A stretch of DNA of 64,000 bases from contig CANRNG010000002.1 of NCBI GenBank assembly GCA_947631935.1, forward strand, positions 1 through 64,000. Direction: 5' to 3'. This DNA is from an uncultured Erysipelothrix sp. (GTDB lineage: Bacteria > Bacillota_I > Bacilli_A > Erysipelotrichales > Erysipelotrichaceae). This document shows positions 9,646 to 19,437 of this stretch, piece by piece. The notes under the pieces were generated by a model. It was not told the origin of the DNA, ran no database searches, and saw only the letters and a list, made by a program, of their open reading frames with translations. A program made the position numbers and the translations under genes. The first letter of the stretch is position 1; each line of letters opens with the position of its first letter.

Positions 9646-10543
9646 GCGTCCTTTCTATACAACGTAAGATTGCACTGTGTGCCCTGTTGTTACTTTCGAT
9701 TTCATCTTTGGAAGGTTTTAATGCCTTATGAATCCATTTAAAATTGATATTTTTTTCAATTGGAACTGGAATTCTTGGATCTACCTTTTCAGGTGTAGCC
9801 CATTCATTCATCAAGTTCTTTACCAAACGATCTTCAATTGAATGGAAGGTAATCACCACAAGTCTGCCTCCCACTTTCAAACGATTTTTAGCCTGAACTA
9901 AGGCCGATTCAATATCCCCCAATTCATTGTTGACTTCCATACGAATGGCTTGGAATGTTTTTTTAGCAGGATGTCCTTTACGCAAGGCGTAATTTGGATA
10001 CGCTTTTTTAATACATTCAACCAATTCAAAGGTGGTCATGACGGGTCTATTTTCAACAATATTTCTTACAATGCCTTTGGCATAGCGTTCATCAGCGTAA
10101 TTTTTCAAAATACGTTCCAGATGTTCAGGCTCATAAGTATTTACTACTTCATAGGCACTGAGAGCTTGAGTTTGATCCATTCGCATATCCAACGCATTAT
10201 CATAGCGATAGGAGAATCCACGATCTTGTTGATCAAATTGGGGAGAAGATACCCCCAAATCAAACAATGCCCCATCAATTTTATCGATTTCATTTTCATC
10301 CAAATGCTTCTCAATCATTGAAAATGAATCATGGATAAGAATCATCTTATTTAAATTTAATATTTCTTTTGCGTAGTTAATGGCATCCAAATCTTTATCA
10401 AAAGCCATCAACTTACCTGTATCTAATTGTTTGAGAATTTCCTGAGTATGACCAGCCCTTCCCAATGTTGCGTCAATGTAGACACCAGCTTCTTTTATAT
10501 CCAAAGCTTCAATGGATTCTTTTTTTAATACTGATATATGCAT
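9632..10543 (-). CDS. rsmH: 16S rRNA (cytosine-1402-N4) methyltransferase
   Basis: SAM-dependent N4-methylation of C1402 in the ribosomal P site. It starts MHISVLKKE. The SAM-binding region is YIDATLGRAGHT near residue 22. Further hallmarks are ALFDLGVSSPQFD, GFSYRYDNALDMRMD, HPAKKTFQAIRMEVN and VVITFHSIEDRLVK. The length (303 aa) is normal for MraW/RsmH. It is the second gene of the dcw operon; its ATG overlaps the mraZ stop by one base. Confidence 0.97.
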   Translation of the reverse strand: MHISVLKKESIEALDIKEAGVYIDATLGRAGHTQEILKQLDTGKLMAFDKDLDAINYAKEILNLNKMILIHDSFSMIEKHLDENEIDKIDGALFDLGVSSPQFDQQDRGFSYRYDNALDMRMDQTQALSAYEVVNTYEPEHLERILKNYADERYAKGIVRNIVENRPVMTTFELVECIKKAYPNYALRKGHPAKKTFQAIRMEVNNELGDIESALVQAKNRLKVGGRLVVITFHSIEDRLVKNLMNEWATPEKVDPRIPVPIEKNINFKWIHKALKPSKDEIESNNRAHSAILRCIERTHEDG

Positions 10544-10971
10544 TAGAAGAACTCCGTTAGCGTTTCCGCAATATCTTCGAAACTTTCACTCGCAACATCA
10601 TAGTATGCGTTCCAGCGGTCTAAGTCCCAAATCTCAACATGATCACTTACCCCAATCACAACACATTCTTTATCCAAAGATGCTTCTTTGATAAGGGGTT
10701 GGGGTAAACGAATTCTACCTTGAGAATCTACGGTACATTCTGAAGCTTTAGCCATGATCATGTGCGTAAAGCGACGGGCTTCTCTTTTGGTAGCAGGTAA
10801 TGCCTGTAGTTTTTCGTAAAGTGCTTGCCATTTTTCCATGGTATAAATTGCCAAACATCCATCGAGCCAACGTGTTACAACCATTTCATCGCCCAAACCA
10901 TCACGAAACTTCGCAGGAATGATAATGCGACCTTTGGTATCTAAATTGTGTTGGAATTCACCCATGAACAT
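10543..10971 (-). CDS. mraZ: transcriptional regulator MraZ
   Basis: AbrB-like DNA-binding protein that controls the dcw operon. It has two swapped-hairpin repeats: MFMGEFQHNLDTKGRIIIPAKFR-type at the N-terminus, and ECTVDSQGRIRLPQPL in the second half, both with the DxxGR signature. The track begins at a GTG (10986) that lies inside the upstream GTGG repeat array. The family normally starts MFMGE, so ATG at 10971 (142 aa) is preferred. It is the first gene of the operon and almost certainly binds the four GTGG repeats directly in front of it. Confidence 0.95.
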   Translation of the reverse strand: MFMGEFQHNLDTKGRIIIPAKFRDGLGDEMVVTRWLDGCLAIYTMEKWQALYEKLQALPATKREARRFTHMIMAKASECTVDSQGRIRLPQPLIKEASLDKECVVIGVSDHVEIWDLDRWNAYYDVASESFEDIAETLTEFF

Positions 10972-10982
10972 CTTGAAATTCA

Positions 10983-11016
10983 CCACTTTCTACCACTTAT
11001 ACCCACTTTCTACCAC
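10983..11016 (-). promoter_or_regulatory. MraZ box: four GTGG repeats at 10-bp spacing
   Basis: On the minus strand GTGGTAGAAA, GTGGGTATAA, GTGGTAGAAA and GTGGTGAATT stand head to tail with an exact 10-bp period. They lie just downstream of the -10 and run up to the mraZ start. Known MraZ operators are spaced G-rich direct repeats of this kind in both proteobacteria and mollicutes. Autoregulation is inferred. Confidence 0.85.
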
Positions 11017-11017
11017 A

Positions 11018-11045
11018 ATTATAGCACACTTACTTATTATTTGAA
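11018..11045 (-). promoter_or_regulatory. promoter of the mraZ (dcw) operon
   Basis: Minus strand -35 TTCAAA, 16-bp spacer, -10 TATAAT preceded by TGC (extended -10). The MraZ repeats begin two bases after the -10, so bound MraZ would cover the initiation region. Confidence 0.8.
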
Positions 11046-11056
11046 CTCTTTTGCAT

Positions 11057-11081
11057 AAAAAAAAGATGGATTTCTCCATCT
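11057..11081 (-). terminator. second (distal) terminator after murJ
   Basis: Minus strand AGATGGA-GAAA-TCCATCT followed by eight Ts. It is the second of two tandem hairpins between murJ and the mraZ promoter. Confidence 0.85.
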
Positions 11082-11085
11082 AAAA

Positions 11086-11116
11086 TAAAAAAAGTGATTT
11101 GCATAAAGCAAACCAC
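11086..11116 (-). terminator. first terminator immediately after murJ
   Basis: Minus strand GTGGTTTGC-TTTAT-GCAAATCAC with one G-T pair, then a T-rich tail. It directly follows the murJ stop codon. Confidence 0.8.
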
Positions 11117-12613
11117 CTATTTACGTTTTAATATTGTTCTCACCAGATCCACCTTCATAAACCATACAGAAGCAAAATAAGTTAATACCCCTGCTAGGAT
11201 TGAAACAATCACAAGAAGCCGATTTGAGACATCTGATAAAGCATACTTTATTACAAAGATGACGATTCCCATCAAAATAGATGACAAGGCAATCTTACCC
11301 AAATCCGAGATAATCGCCCGCATCCCCAATCGCTTAAATTTGATGAGTAGTGTATTAAACAAATATACACAGATAAAGAGGGCTGCGATGGATCCTGCGA
11401 AAGTCAATCCAGCAATTCCAAAGAAATAACCCAAAACCAAAAATAATGTAACATCAACCAGAACATAATAGACTTGTGCTCTCAGCGGTGTTTTCATATC
11501 CTGATAAGAGTAATGGATACGAATGAACAAATCTCTAAGCCCCATGAATAAGAGACCCACCACATTCCCCAAGAAGACATTACCTAAAATGGAGAGTTCA
11601 GCCTGGGTCACCTTACCCCCACCATAAACAAAGGCGACTACTTCATGACTTAAAGACGCCAATCCAACGGTAGTTGGGATAACAAACAGTGCCATTAAGA
11701 GAATGGCATCATTCATTAAATGAATGACTCTGGGTTTATCATCAACCGATGCAGCATGCGAAATGGTTGGATAAGCAACCGATAAGATACCATTAATAAA
11801 CAAACCCGTCGCAAACCCCATGATTCTAAAAGAATTGTTGATATAAGTATATCCACCATCCCCATGAATCACTGTAGCATAAGATCGCATAAACAAGTCA
11901 TCTAAAGTAATCACCACGGTTGATATTAATAATGGCATGGCAAATTGGATCATCTTTATTAAGTTTTCATCTTTAAAATCTAAGACAAAACTGTACCGAA
12001 AGCCAAACTTATGCATATAAATAAACATCATCACACCTTGAAGTGTGATCCCAAGCAATGCAGCATAAGGTAAAATATTTAGATTGTTGGTATTATGGGC
12101 CGCAACCGTTGCACCAATGATGATGATATTCGTTGGAATGGGTATTAAATTGGGTAAGATAAAGCTATCATTGACATTGAGATAACCTGTTCCCAATTGA
12201 ACAACCGCAATCGAAATAACAGAAAACGAAATGATGCGCACAAACTGCGTTGCCAATGCATGGGTTTCTTCACCAAAACCCGCCCCAGCAACCTTTACAA
12301 CCACACCTGGCACTAAAAACATAATAACCCCTAATATGAGCGCAAAGATACCTAAAATGTTAAAGATATTGTTGACAAAATAGCTTGCCTCATCTTTATC
12401 ATTATTACGAATTCTTGTATACATTGGGATAAACCCAGTCACAAGGGCTGCAACAATGACCACTAAAAGGGATGAAGGAATCCCATATGCCAAGTTAAAG
12501 GCATCACTGACAATCCCAAAGCCAAAGAAATGGGTGACAAGCTTGTCGCGAAGAAAACCAAAAAGCTTTGCAATCACAGTGACAATCATCACAATTAAGG
12601 TTGTTTTTTTCAT
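11117..12613 (-). CDS. murJ: lipid II flippase MurJ (MviN family)
   Basis: Polytopic membrane protein of 498 aa with about 14 helices, of the MOP exporter superfamily. The N-terminus is typical for MviN/MurJ: KLFGFLRDKLVTHFFGFG then SDAFNLAYGIPSSLL, with the conserved arginine in FLRD. It flips lipid II across the membrane for wall assembly. It follows murB by 10 bases and closes the yceD-rpmF-murB-murJ unit with two tandem terminators. Other MOP proteins (SpoVB or polysaccharide exporters) are less likely because of the N-terminal motif and the Mur context. Confidence 0.88.
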   Translation of the reverse strand: MKKTTLIVMIVTVIAKLFGFLRDKLVTHFFGFGIVSDAFNLAYGIPSSLLVVIVAALVTGFIPMYTRIRNNDKDEASYFVNNIFNILGIFALILGVIMFLVPGVVVKVAGAGFGEETHALATQFVRIISFSVISIAVVQLGTGYLNVNDSFILPNLIPIPTNIIIIGATVAAHNTNNLNILPYAALLGITLQGVMMFIYMHKFGFRYSFVLDFKDENLIKMIQFAMPLLISTVVITLDDLFMRSYATVIHGDGGYTYINNSFRIMGFATGLFINGILSVAYPTISHAASVDDKPRVIHLMNDAILLMALFVIPTTVGLASLSHEVVAFVYGGGKVTQAELSILGNVFLGNVVGLLFMGLRDLFIRIHYSYQDMKTPLRAQVYYVLVDVTLFLVLGYFFGIAGLTFAGSIAALFICVYLFNTLLIKFKRLGMRAIISDLGKIALSSILMGIVIFVIKYALSDVSNRLLVIVSILAGVLTYFASVWFMKVDLVRTILKRK

Positions 12614-12623
12614 AAGATACCTC

Positions 12624-13505
12624 TTAAATTACACGCCATTCTAGTTCAAGATCTACATCAAATTCTACTTTAACACGCGTAATACATTCTTCAATCACAG
12701 CTTGCATGTCTTCAACTGTGGCATTTTTTACATTCACAATGAATCCAGGATGTTTTTCAGAGACCATGGCATCGCCAATTCTAAAACCTCGCAAGTTAAC
12801 TGTATCAAAAAGCTTCCAAACATAAAGCCACTCCCCATCTTTATCTTTAGGACGTTTGAATACAGATCCAGCATTCGCAAAATTACGGGGTTGTTTCACA
12901 TAACGTTCATGACGATATTCTAATATTTTACTTAAGACTTCATTATAATTACCAGGAATGGCTTTGATACCACATCTTAAAACATAAACTGGCATATCAT
13001 TCAATCTAGAATAGCGATAGGAAAAAAAGTCATCTTCAGGAACAATTCTTTGAATCTCATCTTTCTCATAATCATATACTTCAATCCAATTGACGTATTG
13101 ACCAATGGTATATTGCCATTGACCTGCATTCATGAAAAGCGCACCCCCAATGGTTCCAGGGATATCTTCAGCGAAGGCCAACTCCCCTAAAGATTGTTCA
13201 CAAGAAAACCAAGCCAAACGATGGAGTCTTGTTCCTGCTTCACAGATAATCTCATTACCATCAAAATCAATGTCACTGATCAAATTGGTAATGATAAAAC
13301 AATAACTTTCATCGTAATAATTTTTAGAAAATAATAGGTTTGAACCATTTCCAATAATAATAATTTTCTTATCACCAAAGGCACGCAATGCAGACACAAA
13401 GCTTTCCATTGAATATGGCATTACAACGGTATGGGCTGTAACGTCAAGACGCAATGTATTGTATCGTTTCATAGAAGCGTGATTCATCACGAAATAATTT
13501 GTCAT
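12624..13505 (-). CDS. murB: UDP-N-acetylenolpyruvoylglucosamine reductase
   Basis: FAD- and NADPH-dependent enzyme that makes UDP-MurNAc. The FAD-binding domain has IIGNGSNLLFS and EDIPGTIGGALFMNAG. The substrate domain has YRYSRLND, QPRNFANAGSVFKRP and DAMVSEKHPGFIVN. The serine of AGSVFKRP fits the catalytic proton donor. The track start at 13550 lies in the rpmF terminator hairpin; ATG at 13505 with AAGGAG eight bases upstream is the real start (293 aa). Only about 20 bases separate it from that terminator, so it depends on read-through from rpmF or a promoter I cannot see. Confidence 0.94.
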   Translation of the reverse strand: MTNYFVMNHASMKRYNTLRLDVTAHTVVMPYSMESFVSALRAFGDKKIIIIGNGSNLLFSKNYYDESYCFIITNLISDIDFDGNEIICEAGTRLHRLAWFSCEQSLGELAFAEDIPGTIGGALFMNAGQWQYTIGQYVNWIEVYDYEKDEIQRIVPEDDFFSYRYSRLNDMPVYVLRCGIKAIPGNYNEVLSKILEYRHERYVKQPRNFANAGSVFKRPKDKDGEWLYVWKLFDTVNLRGFRIGDAMVSEKHPGFIVNVKNATVEDMQAVIEECITRVKVEFDVDLELEWRVI

Positions 13506-13527
13506 AATAACTCCTTTTTTACTGTAA

Positions 13528-13554
13528 ATAAAAAAATCTTGGTAAACCAAGATT
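13528..13554 (-). terminator. hairpin after rpmF, probably a leaky terminator
   Basis: Minus strand AATCTTGG-TTTA-CCAAGATT with T runs on both sides. murB begins about 22 bases further on with no visible promoter, so partial read-through is likely. Confidence 0.75.
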
Positions 13555-13561
13555 AAAAAAT

Positions 13562-13705
13562 TTATTTTGTATCACGATCTACGCGATGTGGCAACTTCCA
13601 TTCTCCTGTAACTTCATCTTTAACGATGGTTACTCTTGGTAGTTTAACATGTGTTCTTCTTTTTGCTTTGCGGTGTCGCGAAGTTCTTCTCTTTGGTACT
13701 GCCAT
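13562..13705 (-). CDS. rpmF: 50S ribosomal protein L32
   Basis: Too short for the ORF track. A 47-residue protein starting [17 protein letters not shown], the hallmark N-terminus of L32, rich in Arg and Lys. ATG is preceded by GGAGGTGAAACCAC. The rest ([19 protein letters not shown]) lacks the CxxC zinc pairs of some L32 paralogues, so this is the zinc-independent type. It follows yceD, the usual arrangement. Confidence 0.95.
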   Translation of the reverse strand: MAVPKRRTSRHRKAKRRTHVKLPRVTIVKDEVTGEWKLPHRVDRDTK

Positions 13706-13724
13706 GTGGTTTCACCTCCATATT

Positions 13725-14246
13725 TTAATCTTCAAATTTAAATGCTTTTAATTTTTCAAGTCTAGGATCAATCGTTTCTTCCTTTTGTTTTTGAAGTGCT
13801 GTTTCGGTTAAAACTTCCCAACCTTCCCCCGCAGGATATTGTTCTAACTCAGGATCCACAACCTTCATTGGAATTTCGGCAATCACAGCACTCAAGATAT
13901 AAGGAAGTAAATCTACTTCTAAATCACTGACTGCAATTACATCATCTAGATCCGCCTCATCAATGTTATCACTGAAACTGAAAACTTCCGATAACTGGGT
14001 ATCAAGTTCAACATCAAGTGGTTTCAAAGTGATGGCACAAGGAACAACGACTTGACATGAAATTTCTAAACCAACCACAAATTCTTGTGCTTTGGCATCA
14101 TAGAAACCAGTCCCAGTTACCTCGATCTCACTTATTTCAGTAAATCGATTGCTTGGAGTCAGAACATTTTCATCAACTTGGATGACCTCGTTAATTGAAA
14201 ACGCGGCATTGCCCTTTTCCTCCAAATCATATAAATGGAATTTCAT
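13725..14246 (-). CDS. yceD: YceD/DUF177 family protein
   Basis: 173 residues after start correction, acidic, soluble. It shows the C-terminal DUF177 pattern (DLEVDLLPYILSAVIAEIPMKVVDPE) and a central EISCQVVVPCAITLKPLDVEL segment with two cysteines. The family is nearly always upstream of rpmF, as here, and has been linked to 23S rRNA accumulation; that role is from the literature. The track start at 14342 would run across a perfect promoter. ATG at 14246 behind AAGGTGAGAAA is the supported start. Confidence 0.88.
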   Translation of the reverse strand: MKFHLYDLEEKGNAAFSINEVIQVDENVLTPSNRFTEISEIEVTGTGFYDAKAQEFVVGLEISCQVVVPCAITLKPLDVELDTQLSEVFSFSDNIDEADLDDVIAVSDLEVDLLPYILSAVIAEIPMKVVDPELEQYPAGEGWEVLTETALQKQKEETIDPRLEKLKAFKFED

Positions 14247-14274
14247 TTTCTCACCTTGCTTTAATCGCTTCTTA

Positions 14275-14303
14275 ATTATAGAGAATAGTCCGTTAAATGT
14301 CAA
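14275..14303 (-). promoter_or_regulatory. perfect sigma-A promoter of yceD-rpmF-murB-murJ
   Basis: Minus strand TTGACA, 17-bp spacer, TATAAT: full consensus in both boxes. It lies about 30 bases before the yceD ATG. Confidence 0.92.
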
Positions 14304-14344
14304 ATAAGAAATGCCGATATTCGAAATATTTTCACTTCTCAAAA

Positions 14345-14368
14345 GAAAAGAGCTATTCAGCTCTTTTC
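14345..14368 (-). terminator. terminator downstream of xerC
   Basis: Symmetric hairpin AAAAGAGCT-GAAT-AGCTCTTTT followed by CTTTTG on the minus strand. It separates the long topA-trmFO-xerC transcript from the yceD promoter. The 144 bases between it and xerC hold no convincing gene. Confidence 0.65.
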
Positions 14369-14512
14369 AAGTAAATTATAAGGGGAAAGAAATTATGCAC
14401 AAACAAGTATTCACAAGGGGTATGAATAAGGAGAATGTTTATACATGTAAGAATCCTTACACCTATATATTACAAGCTAAATGTGTTAAAGAGATTTAAA
14501 AACCATGGTAAA

Positions 14513-15409
14513 TTATGTGACTTCAACATCTTCCATAGCAGCTTCATAGACTGCTTTTAATTTTTTCATGGATACATGCGTATAAATTTGGGTTGTACTG
14601 ATGGACTCATGTCCCAGTAAACTCTGGACAATCTTTAAGCTTGCACCATTATCCAAAAGATGGGTCGCAAAGGTATGACGCAACATGTGGGGATGCAAAT
14701 GCATCCGCAATCCTGCTTTTTGGCCCTGAACTTTCATGATATGTTGAATGCCGCGAGAAGTTAAGGGTTCCCCTCTATTATTCACAAATAAATAACCATG
14801 TTCTTGATCCAAAAGTTTGTTTCTTACGACATCAATATAATGAATCAAACGCGGTGCTAGGGACTCATAAAAAAACAAATAACGTTCCTTATCCCCTTTA
14901 CCCACGACCATGAGCGTTCTATTTTTTATATCAAGGTCTTTGATCTTTAAATTTACAGCCTCGCTTACACGTAAACCACAAGCATACATCAATTCAATGA
15001 GGACACGATTGCGTTTACCCAAATCTGTTTCATCACATGATGTCAATAAATCTTCCAACTCACGTATCATTAAAAAACCAGGTAGTTTCTTATGGGATTG
15101 TCTAATTGAAATCGAAGTAAATGGATTGGATAATGCACCATAATTCAATTGCATGAATTTCATGAAGGTTCGCAAGCTTGAAATTTTTCGCGCAATTGAA
15201 GCCTGCGCCAATTTCATTTCAAGCAAGGCATTCACATAGGCATAGCCCAACCCCTGATTCAAATTAAGCAAGTCTTCCCCTTCCAAGTACTCCAAAAACT
15301 GCTCAATATCATGACGATAACTTTCGTCAGTATGTTCTGAAGCACTGTGGGTTATTTTAATATGCTTGAGGAAATTACTCAGATATTCTTGTTTTAAATC
15401 GGTGGACAT
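14513..15409 (-). CDS. xerC: tyrosine recombinase XerC (CodV type)
   Basis: Site-specific recombinase that resolves chromosome dimers. It has an N-terminal SAM-like core-binding domain (about 1-95) and a C-terminal catalytic domain with the full tetrad: Arg147 (GLRVSEA), Lys171 (GKGDKER), His241-x-x-Arg244 ([14 protein letters not shown]), His267 (LLGHESI) and the nucleophile Tyr276 (TQIYTH). At 298 aa it is full length. The order dprA-topA-trmFO-xerC is that of Bacillus codV, which favours XerC over XerD. It overlaps the 3' end of trmFO by 35 bases. Confidence 0.92.
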   Translation of the reverse strand: MSTDLKQEYLSNFLKHIKITHSASEHTDESYRHDIEQFLEYLEGEDLLNLNQGLGYAYVNALLEMKLAQASIARKISSLRTFMKFMQLNYGALSNPFTSISIRQSHKKLPGFLMIRELEDLLTSCDETDLGKRNRVLIELMYACGLRVSEAVNLKIKDLDIKNRTLMVVGKGDKERYLFFYESLAPRLIHYIDVVRNKLLDQEHGYLFVNNRGEPLTSRGIQHIMKVQGQKAGLRMHLHPHMLRHTFATHLLDNGASLKIVQSLLGHESISTTQIYTHVSMKKLKAVYEAAMEDVEVT

Positions 15410-16667
15410 GTTCTAAACTTCTTTGGGCCATCAACTCACGGTCTTTTACCCTGTTTTCAATAAGACCAAAGTTTGCATTCATGGGTTGAAATTGTTTTGG
15501 GTTTGCGCCAGCAACATAAGCAGCCATGGACCCCATAATGGTTTCCTTACTTAAAGCTTCCATTTCTTTTCCTGAAGCATATCTTCCCAAGTTTAATGCT
15601 GCATATAAGCCACTGGCTGCGGATTCAATATATCCTTCAACACCGGTCACTTGACCCGCAAAGAATATATTGGGATAATCTTTCATTTGGTAAAATGCAT
15701 TCAAACTGGTGGGTGAATTGATGAAAGTATTACGATGCATCACACCATAACGAACAATTTCAACATTTTCCAAACCAGGAATCATGCGAATGACACGTTT
15801 TTGGTCAGGCCACTTCATACGTGTTTGAAAGCCCACAAGGTTATATAAAGTACCCGCTGCATTGTCTTGTCTTAATTGCACGACTGCATAGGGTCTTGTG
15901 CCATCCGGTCTTTCAAGACCGACTGGTTTCATGGGTCCAAAGGTCAAAGTTTTATGACCCCGTTTGGCCATCTCTTCAACAGGCATACACCCTTCAAAAA
16001 CTTTAACATCTTCAAAATCACGCATCGGCGCAAGTTCTGATTCCATCACAGCTTGATGAAAAGCATCAAATTCTGCTTTGGTCATCGGACAGTTAATATA
16101 ATCTTTTCCATCCCCTTTATCATAACGACTCTTAAAGTAGGCAATATCAAAATTGATGGTCTCACCATCCACAATCGGTGCAACTGCGTCGTAAAAATAA
16201 AGTGAATCTTGATCAACCAACTTACCAATTGATTGACTCAAGGCATCACTGGTTAGAGGACCTGTCGCAATCAATGTGAGAATATTGGGATCTATTTCTG
16301 TCAATTCTTCATTTTTAATATGAATGTTTTCAAATTGAGAAAGTGCGTCCATAACTGCTTGTGAGAAGCCTTCTCTATCAACAGCCAATGCGCTTCCCGC
16401 AGGGATGCGTGCGCTATCGGCACTTCTCAAAATGATTGAGTCTAAAATACGCATTTCTTCTTTTAATAAGCCTGCTGCATTACTGAGCGCATCACTTCTA
16501 AATGAGTTGGTGCACACCAGTTCAGCAAAATTGCTGGTTTGGTGGGCAGGGGTCATCTTGACAGGGCGCATCTCATAAAGCTCAACCTCAAAACCTTGCT
16601 TCGCAAGTTGATAGGCAGCTTCAGATCCAGCCAAGCCAGCACCAATCACTCTAACTGTTTGCTTCAT
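15375..16667 (-). CDS. trmFO: folate-dependent tRNA (uracil-54-C5) methyltransferase TrmFO
   Basis: Flavoprotein that makes m5U54 in the tRNA T-loop using methylenetetrahydrofolate. The N-terminal FAD motif is [19 protein letters not shown]. It is followed by ELYEMRP and [21 protein letters not shown], typical of TrmFO/Gid. [16 protein letters not shown] and [20 protein letters not shown] complete the family pattern. 430 aa, complete. It overlaps topA by 17 bases at its start and xerC by 35 at its end, so the three genes are tightly coupled. Confidence 0.95.
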   Translation of the reverse strand: MKQTVRVIGAGLAGSEAAYQLAKQGFEVELYEMRPVKMTPAHQTSNFAELVCTNSFRSDALSNAAGLLKEEMRILDSIILRSADSARIPAGSALAVDREGFSQAVMDALSQFENIHIKNEELTEIDPNILTLIATGPLTSDALSQSIGKLVDQDSLYFYDAVAPIVDGETINFDIAYFKSRYDKGDGKDYINCPMTKAEFDAFHQAVMESELAPMRDFEDVKVFEGCMPVEEMAKRGHKTLTFGPMKPVGLERPDGTRPYAVVQLRQDNAAGTLYNLVGFQTRMKWPDQKRVIRMIPGLENVEIVRYGVMHRNTFINSPTSLNAFYQMKDYPNIFFAGQVTGVEGYIESAASGLYAALNLGRYASGKEMEALSKETIMGSMAAYVAGANPKQFQPMNANFGLIENRVKDRELMAQRSLEHVHRFKTRISE

Positions 16668-18651
16668 CTTTTTGTTTCACTTCTTTCTTAATATATCTAC
16701 ATTTAGGGAAATTACTACATCCTGTAAAGTAAGTGCCATAACGGTTCTTACGCTTGATTAAATCATGACCACATTCTGGACAGATTTCTCCAGTAGGCTC
16801 AGGCTCTTCTTTTTTATTTTCTTCCAAAGGACGGTTATAGCGACATTCTGGGAAATTATTACAAGCAATAAACTTACCATAACGGCCCGTTCGATACACC
16901 AAATCACCGCCGCAATCTGGACATACTTCTCCCACCATTTCAGGAGGCAATTTTTCCATATTTTTATCTGCAGCTTCTAAGAGTGGATAAAATAAGTCCA
17001 CAAAATCTCTTAAAGACTGAACACTGTCAACATCGCCCTCCGCAATCTTATCAAGGCGTGACTCCATTGCAGCTGTATAGTTAACGTTGATGATATTTTC
17101 AAAGTTTGCTTGAAGCGAATCATTGGTTAAAAATCCTTGTTCTGTGGGTTTGAAAACTTTGTTACGAGAGGTCTCACTCACCGCACCAAAGGATACATAA
17201 CCACGCGCCACAATGGTATCCATAATCATGGAGTAAGTACTTGGACGCCCGATTCCCTCTTCTTCCAATTCTTTAATTAAACGCGCTTCTGTATAGCGTG
17301 CTGGGGGTTGGGTGAAGTGTTGGGTGGGTTCAATTTTCTTAGCATTGTATTGTTTGGTTTCATCCAAAGCGCCAATGATCTTATCCGATGAATCTTCATA
17401 GCTATACACTTTCAAATATCCATCAAATTTTAATGTTTGACCCGATCCATTGAAATCGTAATCATTTTGCGTAAATACAACAGACACTGCATCATAGACA
17501 GCGGGTGCCATCAAAGAAGCCAATGCACGATAATAAATAAAGTGATATAACTTATATTCATCGGCCGATAAAACATCCTTAACTGACTCAGGTGTCCGAT
17601 TAATATTGGTAGGACGGATGGCCTCATGCGCATCTTGGGTATTCTCAGCCTTTTTACCCGCACGATAAGTACCCACATATTGCTTACCATAGTTCTCAAT
17701 AATATAGGCTTTGGTTTGTTTCACAAAGGTGTCAGATAAACGGGTAGAATCCGTACGCATATAGGTAATTAAACCTTCTGTCTCTTTGTCTATTGTGATT
17801 CCTTCATACAGCTTTTGTGCAATACGCATGGTACGCTTGGATTGAAAACCAAGTTTTGTGGAAGCTTCTTGTTGAAGTGTAGATGTAATAAAGGGTAATT
17901 TAGATTGTTTCTTACGATCTTTCTTCTCTAATTTTTTAATATCAAAAGGACCTTTAGTCGCATCGACTACGGCCATCGCTTCTTTTTCATTGGTAAGTTT
18001 TAATTTCTTGTTTTTATAGCGTTCTGCAAGCGTTTCAATTTCCACGCCTTCATTATCAAAGAACGCTTTCACATTCCAGTATTCTTCAGGAATAAAGGCT
18101 TCAATTTCTCTTTCTCGATCCACAACCAACTTTAAAGCAACAGACTGAACACGGCCTGCAGATTTTGATCTAATTTTGGATTGCAATAATTTTGAAAGTT
18201 TAAAACCAATGATTCTATCCAAGATACGTCTTGTTTCTTGGCTTTTTACCAAATCCATATCCAAAGGACGCGGATTTTCAAACGCTTTCAATACGGCATC
18301 CTTGGTAATTTCATTGAATACCACACGGTTGGACTCACTTACATCCAAGCCCAATTCATCCGCCAAATGCCAGGAAATCGCTTCCCCTTCTCGATCGGGG
18401 TCAGTGGCCAAATATATTTTATCTGCATTTTCTGCTTTGGCTTTTAAATCTTTAACTGTATCTCTTTTTTCTTTACTGATGACATACGTTGCCGCAAAAT
18501 CATTTTCAAAATCAACACCCAGACCATCTTTTCCGCGTGTCGCTAAATCACGAATATGTCCTTTGGAAGAAACTACTTTAAAATCCTTTCCAAGGTACTT
18601 CTCAATCGTTTTTGATTTAGAAGGAGACTCTACTATGACTAAGTTTTTCAT
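16651..18651 (-). CDS. topA: DNA topoisomerase I
   Basis: Type IA topoisomerase that relaxes negative supercoils. The Toprim domain has [17 protein letters not shown] and [16 protein letters not shown]. The catalytic tyrosine is Tyr297 in [10 protein letters not shown]. The C-terminus carries two four-cysteine zinc ribbons ([21 protein letters not shown] and CPECGHDL...GCSNFPKC). The track start at 18693 overlaps dprA and adds residues not typical of the family; ATG at 18651 ([10 protein letters not shown]) with GGAG upstream is preferred, giving 666 aa. It has two zinc ribbons rather than three. Confidence 0.96.
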   Translation of the reverse strand: MKNLVIVESPSKSKTIEKYLGKDFKVVSSKGHIRDLATRGKDGLGVDFENDFAATYVISKEKRDTVKDLKAKAENADKIYLATDPDREGEAISWHLADELGLDVSESNRVVFNEITKDAVLKAFENPRPLDMDLVKSQETRRILDRIIGFKLSKLLQSKIRSKSAGRVQSVALKLVVDREREIEAFIPEEYWNVKAFFDNEGVEIETLAERYKNKKLKLTNEKEAMAVVDATKGPFDIKKLEKKDRKKQSKLPFITSTLQQEASTKLGFQSKRTMRIAQKLYEGITIDKETEGLITYMRTDSTRLSDTFVKQTKAYIIENYGKQYVGTYRAGKKAENTQDAHEAIRPTNINRTPESVKDVLSADEYKLYHFIYYRALASLMAPAVYDAVSVVFTQNDYDFNGSGQTLKFDGYLKVYSYEDSSDKIIGALDETKQYNAKKIEPTQHFTQPPARYTEARLIKELEEEGIGRPSTYSMIMDTIVARGYVSFGAVSETSRNKVFKPTEQGFLTNDSLQANFENIINVNYTAAMESRLDKIAEGDVDSVQSLRDFVDLFYPLLEAADKNMEKLPPEMVGEVCPDCGGDLVYRTGRYGKFIACNNFPECRYNRPLEENKKEEPEPTGEICPECGHDLIKRKNRYGTYFTGCSNFPKCRYIKKEVKQKDEANS

Positions 18652-18676
18652 CTTATCAACTCCAATTTCTACTTTC

Positions 18677-19396
18677 CTATAAATGTTCGACACTTGTCAA
18701 GATATCTGCCCCCTCTTGAATCAATTGATTACATCCTTTTCCAGAAGGCATATCAATGGGATGGGGTAAACATAATATATGTCGATTTAATTTTAATGCC
18801 TCATTAACCGTGGTCATGGTGCCACTTCTTAAAGCTGCACTCATCACAAATAATTTAGGACTTAATGCCGCAATGATCCGATTTCGAAAAGGAAAAAAAT
18901 GCTTTTCTGGCATAATACCCGGTGGATATTCAGAAATAATACAATGACGTTTTCGAATCGTCTCAAAAAGACGCTGGTTCTCATAGGGATAGATTACGTC
19001 TATACCACACCCTAACACAGCGACCGTAAAAAAATCAAGCGCATTTTGATGTGAGACTGTGTCAATTCCCTTAGCGAGTCCTGAAACAATGACATAACGA
19101 GACTTTAAGTTATTGACCAATTGAATGGTCATTTCTTTGGCGTACATACTGGGAAATCGACTTCCCACCACCGATACTGATGGCTTATTTAAAAGTTCGA
19201 TATTGCCCTCATAAAATAAAACGAAAGGCGGTTCAGATAACTTATACAAAGATTTTGGATAGGCTGCATCGCCAATACAGATAAATTCACAATCAATCTT
19301 TGCGTGGGGTACCTTCACATTTGACTTTAGTATTTTATCTATTTTATGATAATCGCCTTCACAAAAAACCGCAATATCTTTTAATAATTCTCTCAT
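18677..19396 (-). CDS. dprA: DNA processing protein DprA/Smf
   Basis: Binds single-stranded DNA and loads RecA during transformation. The Rossmann-fold core shows VVGSRFPSMYAKEM, VSGLAKGIDTVSHQNAL, GCGIDVIYPYENQRLF, SEYPPGIMPEKHFFPFRNRIIAALS, SGTMTTVNEAL and ILCLPHP. At about 240 aa it is compact: a short N-terminal region and no C-terminal winged helix. VMSAALRSGT replaces the usual VxEAxxxSG, so the conserved glutamate is absent. Start candidates are ATG 19402 or 19396; AGGGG is best spaced for 19396. It sits between rnhB and topA. Confidence 0.87.
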   Translation of the reverse strand: MRELLKDIAVFCEGDYHKIDKILKSNVKVPHAKIDCEFICIGDAAYPKSLYKLSEPPFVLFYEGNIELLNKPSVSVVGSRFPSMYAKEMTIQLVNNLKSRYVIVSGLAKGIDTVSHQNALDFFTVAVLGCGIDVIYPYENQRLFETIRKRHCIISEYPPGIMPEKHFFPFRNRIIAALSPKLFVMSAALRSGTMTTVNEALKLNRHILCLPHPIDMPSGKGCNQLIQEGADILTSVEHL

Positions 19397-19437
19397 TCTC
19401 ATCACCCCTACTAAGTAGAGGAAAAAAAAGAGAAGTC

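Noticed and set aside
9950-10321. 123-codon plus ORF opposite rsmH
   Set aside because: Antisense shadow of rsmH without own ribosome site or protein features.
14386-14499. Plus-strand small ORF starting MHKQVFTRGMNKEN with AAGGGG upstream
   Set aside because: Short, no family pattern, no clear promoter, and it lies in the gap after xerC. Not enough support for a gene.
18176-18682. 168-codon plus ORF opposite topA
   Set aside because: Antisense shadow of the conserved Toprim region.
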